Source of the DNA: Neobacillus cucumis
GTDB lineage: Bacteria > Bacillota > Bacilli > Bacillales_B > DSM-18226
NCBI RefSeq assembly: GCF_016107705.1
Contig: NZ_JAEHGC010000016.1
Coordinates: forward strand, 1 to 64,000
Length of the DNA stretch: 64,000 nt
Direction of reading: 5' to 3'
In this document: piece after piece, positions 61,442-64,000 of the stretch
Numbering within the stretch: the stretch's first letter is position 1
How the letters are laid out: every line of letters begins with the position of its first letter
Notes under the pieces: model-generated
The model's input: only the letters and a program-made list of their open reading frames with translations
The model's database searches: none
Told to the model about the DNA's origin: nothing
Program-made: the position numbers and the translations under genes

Positions 61442-64000
61442 TTACGCTTCTTGTAATTTTTCACGTAATACCATTTGTAGAATACCGCCGTGACGGTAGT
61501 AGTCGATTTCAACTTCAGAGTCGAAACGTACAACTACTTCGAATTCTTTTTTGTTTCCAGCTTCGTCAGTCGCAGTAACTTTTAGAAGATCACGTGGTTT
61601 TACGTTTTCGTCTACTTGTACTTCGAATGTTTCTTTACCAGTTAAACCAAGTGTTTCAGCGTTGTCGCCTTCTTTGAATTGAAGTGGAAGCACGCCCATT
61701 AATACAAGGTTTGAACGGTGAATACGCTCAAAGCTTTCAGCAAGAACTGTTTTGATGCCTAAAAGGTTAGTACCTTTGGCAGCCCAGTCACGTGAAGAGC
61801 CCATTCCGTAATCTTTACCAGCAATAACCATTAAGCCAGTGCCGTTTTCTTTGTACTTCATGCAAGCATCGTAGATAGATGTAACTTCGCCAGTTGGCCA
61901 GTAAGTTGTGAAGCCGCCTTCTGTGCCAGGAGCAATTTGGTTACGAATACGGATGTTCGCAAATGTTCCGCGCATCATAACTTCATGGTTACCACGGCGA
62001 GAACCGTAAGAGTTAAAGTCACGTGGCTGAACGCCTTTTTCTAATAGATATTTACCAGCTGGAGTATTTTTACCAATAGCTCCTGCAGGTGAAATATGGT
62101 CAGTTGTTACAGAGTCACCGAACTTACCAACAATACGAAGACCTGTTAATGGTTCTACTTTGCCAGGCTCTGGTGATAATCCTTCAAAGAATGGCGGATT
62201 TGCAATATAAGTAGAATCTTCATCCCAAGTGTATAATGGCTCATTGCTTGTTTTGATTTCGTTCCAACGTTCGTTATCACCAAAGACATTTTCATATTCT
62301 TTACGGAATAGTTCTGGTGTAACGGTACGTTTAACAACATCATTTACTTCAGCAGTAGACGGCCAAACATCCTTGAAGAATACATCGTTGCCATCTTTAT
62401 CTTTTCCGATTGGCTCGTTAGCAAAGTCAATGTTCACTGTACCAGCAAGTGCATATGCAACAACTAGCGGTGGTGAAGCAAGGTAGTTTGCTTTTACAAG
62501 CGGATGAATACGGCCTTCAAAGTTACGGTTACCTGAAAGTACAGATGTAACTAGTAGATCGTTTTCAGCGATTGTTTTTTCGATTTCTTCTTTTAAAGGA
62601 CCGGAGTTACCGATACATGTTGTACAGCCGTAACCAACAAGGTTAAAGCCAATTTGCTCTAAGTATGGAAGTAAACCGGAATCGCGAAGGTAACCAGTTA
62701 CGACTTTAGATCCTGGTGCTAAAGAAGTTTTTACAAACTTAGGAACTTCCATTCCAAGTTCAACAGCTTTTTTCGCAACAAGTCCTGCGCCAACTAGAAC
62801 GTATGGGTTAGATGTATTTGTACAGCTTGTAATCGATGCAATTGCAACTGCACCCGTTTTAATATCTGCTTCGTCGCCATTGTTAAACTTAATGGTAGCA
62901 GATTTCTCAAGTTCGTCAGCTTGTAAGCCAAAGCCTTGGTTTCCTTGAGGAGCAGATACCGCTTTAACGAACTCTTCTTTCATTTTTGAAAGAGGGATTA
63001 AATCTTGTGGACGCTTAGGACCAGAAAGATTCGCTTCAATCGCAGAAAGGTCGATTTCGATTACACTTGTATAAACTGGCTCAACAGATGGATCAAAGAA
63101 TAATCCGTTTGCTTTGCAGTATTGTTCTACTACATTTATTTGTTCTGCATCACGGCCAGTTAGGCGTAAGTATTCAAGGGATTCCCCATCGATTGGGAAG
63201 AAACCACATGTTGCACCATATTCAGGAGCCATGTTTGCAATGGTAGCACGGTCAGCAAGTGGTAATGTAGATACCCCAGGTCCGAAATATTCTACGAATT
63301 TACCAACTACACCATGCTTACGAAGTACTTGTGTTACTTTAAGAGCAAGGTCAGTTGCAGTTGCCCCGTTTGGAAGCTCACCTACTAATTTAACCCCAAC
63401 TACTTCAGGAACAGGGAAATATGAAGGCTGTCCAAGCATTCCTGCTTCAGCCTCGATACCGCCAACGCCCCAGCCTAATACTCCAAGACCATTGATCATG
63501 GTTGTATGAGAGTCAGTACCTACTAGTGTATCTGGGTAAGTTTCTAATTCGCCGTCCACTTCAGCAACATGGACAACATCTGCTAAGAATTCTAAGTTTA
63601 CTTGGTGAACGATACCAGTTGCAGGCGGCACGGCACGGTAGTTGTTAAAGGATTTTTGTGCCCAGCTTAAGAATTGGTAGCGCTCAGCATTACGTTCGAA
63701 TTCATAATCCATGTTAATTCTTAATGAATCAGCTGAACCATAAGCATCTACTTGTACAGAGTGGTCGATAACAAGGTCAACTGTTTTTTCTGGATTAATT
63801 TTGTCTGGGTCTCCACCAAGGTCAGCCATTGCTTTTCTTAAGGAAGCAAGGTCAACGACAGCAGGAACACCTGTGAAGTCTTGAAGAATAACACGAGCCG
63901 GTTTAAATGGAACATCTACTTCTTTTAGCTCGTTTGTTCCCCATTTTGCTAAGTTTTCAACATGCTCTTTTGTAATAACACGGCCATCATATTGGCGAAG
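61442..64000 (-). CDS. citB: Aconitate hydratase (aconitase), 5' end outside the window
   Basis: The frame is open to the window edge (852 residues present), so roughly 50-60 N-terminal residues are missing. The [4Fe-4S] ligands are in SCTNTSNP and [23 protein letters not shown] and [13 protein letters not shown] are also present. It converts citrate to isocitrate in the TCA cycle and in Bacillus also binds RNA. In B. subtilis citB is followed by sspO-sspP before yneN; here the ABC-F, mtnA and aldolase genes take that place. Confidence 0.98.
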   Translation of the reverse strand, partial: LRQYDGRVITKEHVENLAKWGTNELKEVDVPFKPARVILQDFTGVPAVVDLASLRKAMADLGGDPDKINPEKTVDLVIDHSVQVDAYGSADSLRINMDYEFERNAERYQFLSWAQKSFNNYRAVPPATGIVHQVNLEFLADVVHVAEVDGELETYPDTLVGTDSHTTMINGLGVLGWGVGGIEAEAGMLGQPSYFPVPEVVGVKLVGELPNGATATDLALKVTQVLRKHGVVGKFVEYFGPGVSTLPLADRATIANMAPEYGATCGFFPIDGESLEYLRLTGRDAEQINVVEQYCKANGLFFDPSVEPVYTSVIEIDLSAIEANLSGPKRPQDLIPLSKMKEEFVKAVSAPQGNQGFGLQADELEKSATIKFNNGDEADIKTGAVAIASITSCTNTSNPYVLVGAGLVAKKAVELGMEVPKFVKTSLAPGSKVVTGYLRDSGLLPYLEQIGFNLVGYGCTTCIGNSGPLKEEIEKTIAENDLLVTSVLSGNRNFEGRIHPLVKANYLASPPLVVAYALAGTVNIDFANEPIGKDKDGNDVFFKDVWPSTAEVNDVVKRTVTPELFRKEYENVFGDNERWNEIKTSNEPLYTWDEDSTYIANPPFFEGLSPEPGKVEPLTGLRIVGKFGDSVTTDHISPAGAIGKNTPAGKYLLEKGVQPRDFNSYGSRRGNHEVMMRGTFANIRIRNQIAPGTEGGFTTYWPTGEVTSIYDACMKYKENGTGLMVIAGKDYGMGSSRDWAAKGTNLLGIKTVLAESFERIHRSNLVLMGVLPLQFKEGDNAETLGLTGKETFEVQVDENVKPRDLLKVTATDEAGNKKEFEVVVRFDSEVEIDYYRHGGILQMVLREKLQEA

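Overview
The window is a low-GC Gram-positive chromosome segment from a spore-forming Bacillaceae (Neobacillus/Mesobacillus/Bacillus type). Evidence: strong GGAGG ribosome sites, TTG/GTG starts, abundant U-tract terminators, spore genes (sspN, tlp, CotF-like coat proteins, YheC/D-like protein, a SpoVK-like AAA protein) and conserved Bacillus order in the right half (plsY, parE-parC, yneT, yneR, yneQ, yneP, tlp, yneN, citB). No rRNA, tRNA or CRISPR array was seen.

Layout. 1-10 kb: a 52-bp tandem hairpin repeat; a ureohydrolase and TetR regulator; an XRE-cupin regulator divergent from a detoxification-like cluster (MhqD-like hydrolase, DoxX, extradiol dioxygenase, OsmC, alpha/beta hydrolase); a GH18 protein; pepF; a YjbC-like GNAT. 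10-26 kb: proline/arginine catabolism (P5C dehydrogenase behind a sigma-54 promoter) and a peptide or amide scavenging locus (YesM/YesN-type two-component system, five-gene Opp transporter, M20 amidohydrolase, RocR-like activator, YtcJ-like amidohydrolase). 26-32.4 kb: sporulation genes, including two ATP-grasp ligases and a Mur-ligase-like enzyme with two sigma-K-like promoters. 32.4-36.8 kb: an accessory, partly decayed stretch (zinc ribbon protein, truncated GNAT behind a second sigma-54 promoter, pseudogene debris, HNH endonuclease-like gene) ending in xerS. 37-41 kb: MarR plus a heterodimeric ABC exporter with one degenerate nucleotide site.

41-64 kb is the conserved block: parC/parE with a LexA-like box, yneT, a cytoplasmic histidine kinase, a second GH18 protein, plsY, a capA-like gene, yneR, yneQ, yneP, a dual-AAA protein, tlp, sspN, a FbpB-like protein, yneN, a class II aldolase plus mtnA pair (probably 5-deoxypentose phosphate salvage), an ABC-F protein with an attenuator-like leader, and citB running off the right edge.

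The most striking item is at 50586-50876 on the minus strand: a 96-residue HesB-like gene interrupted once by an in-frame UGA in a Gly-Ile-Gly-UGA-Gly-Gly-Pro context, followed by a hairpin with the geometry of a bacterial SECIS element (bulged U, four pairs, GGA loop). I read it as a selenoprotein. The second lead is the ATP-grasp/ATP-grasp/Mur-ligase cluster, which looks like an uncharacterised mother-cell pathway making an amide-linked product for the spore.
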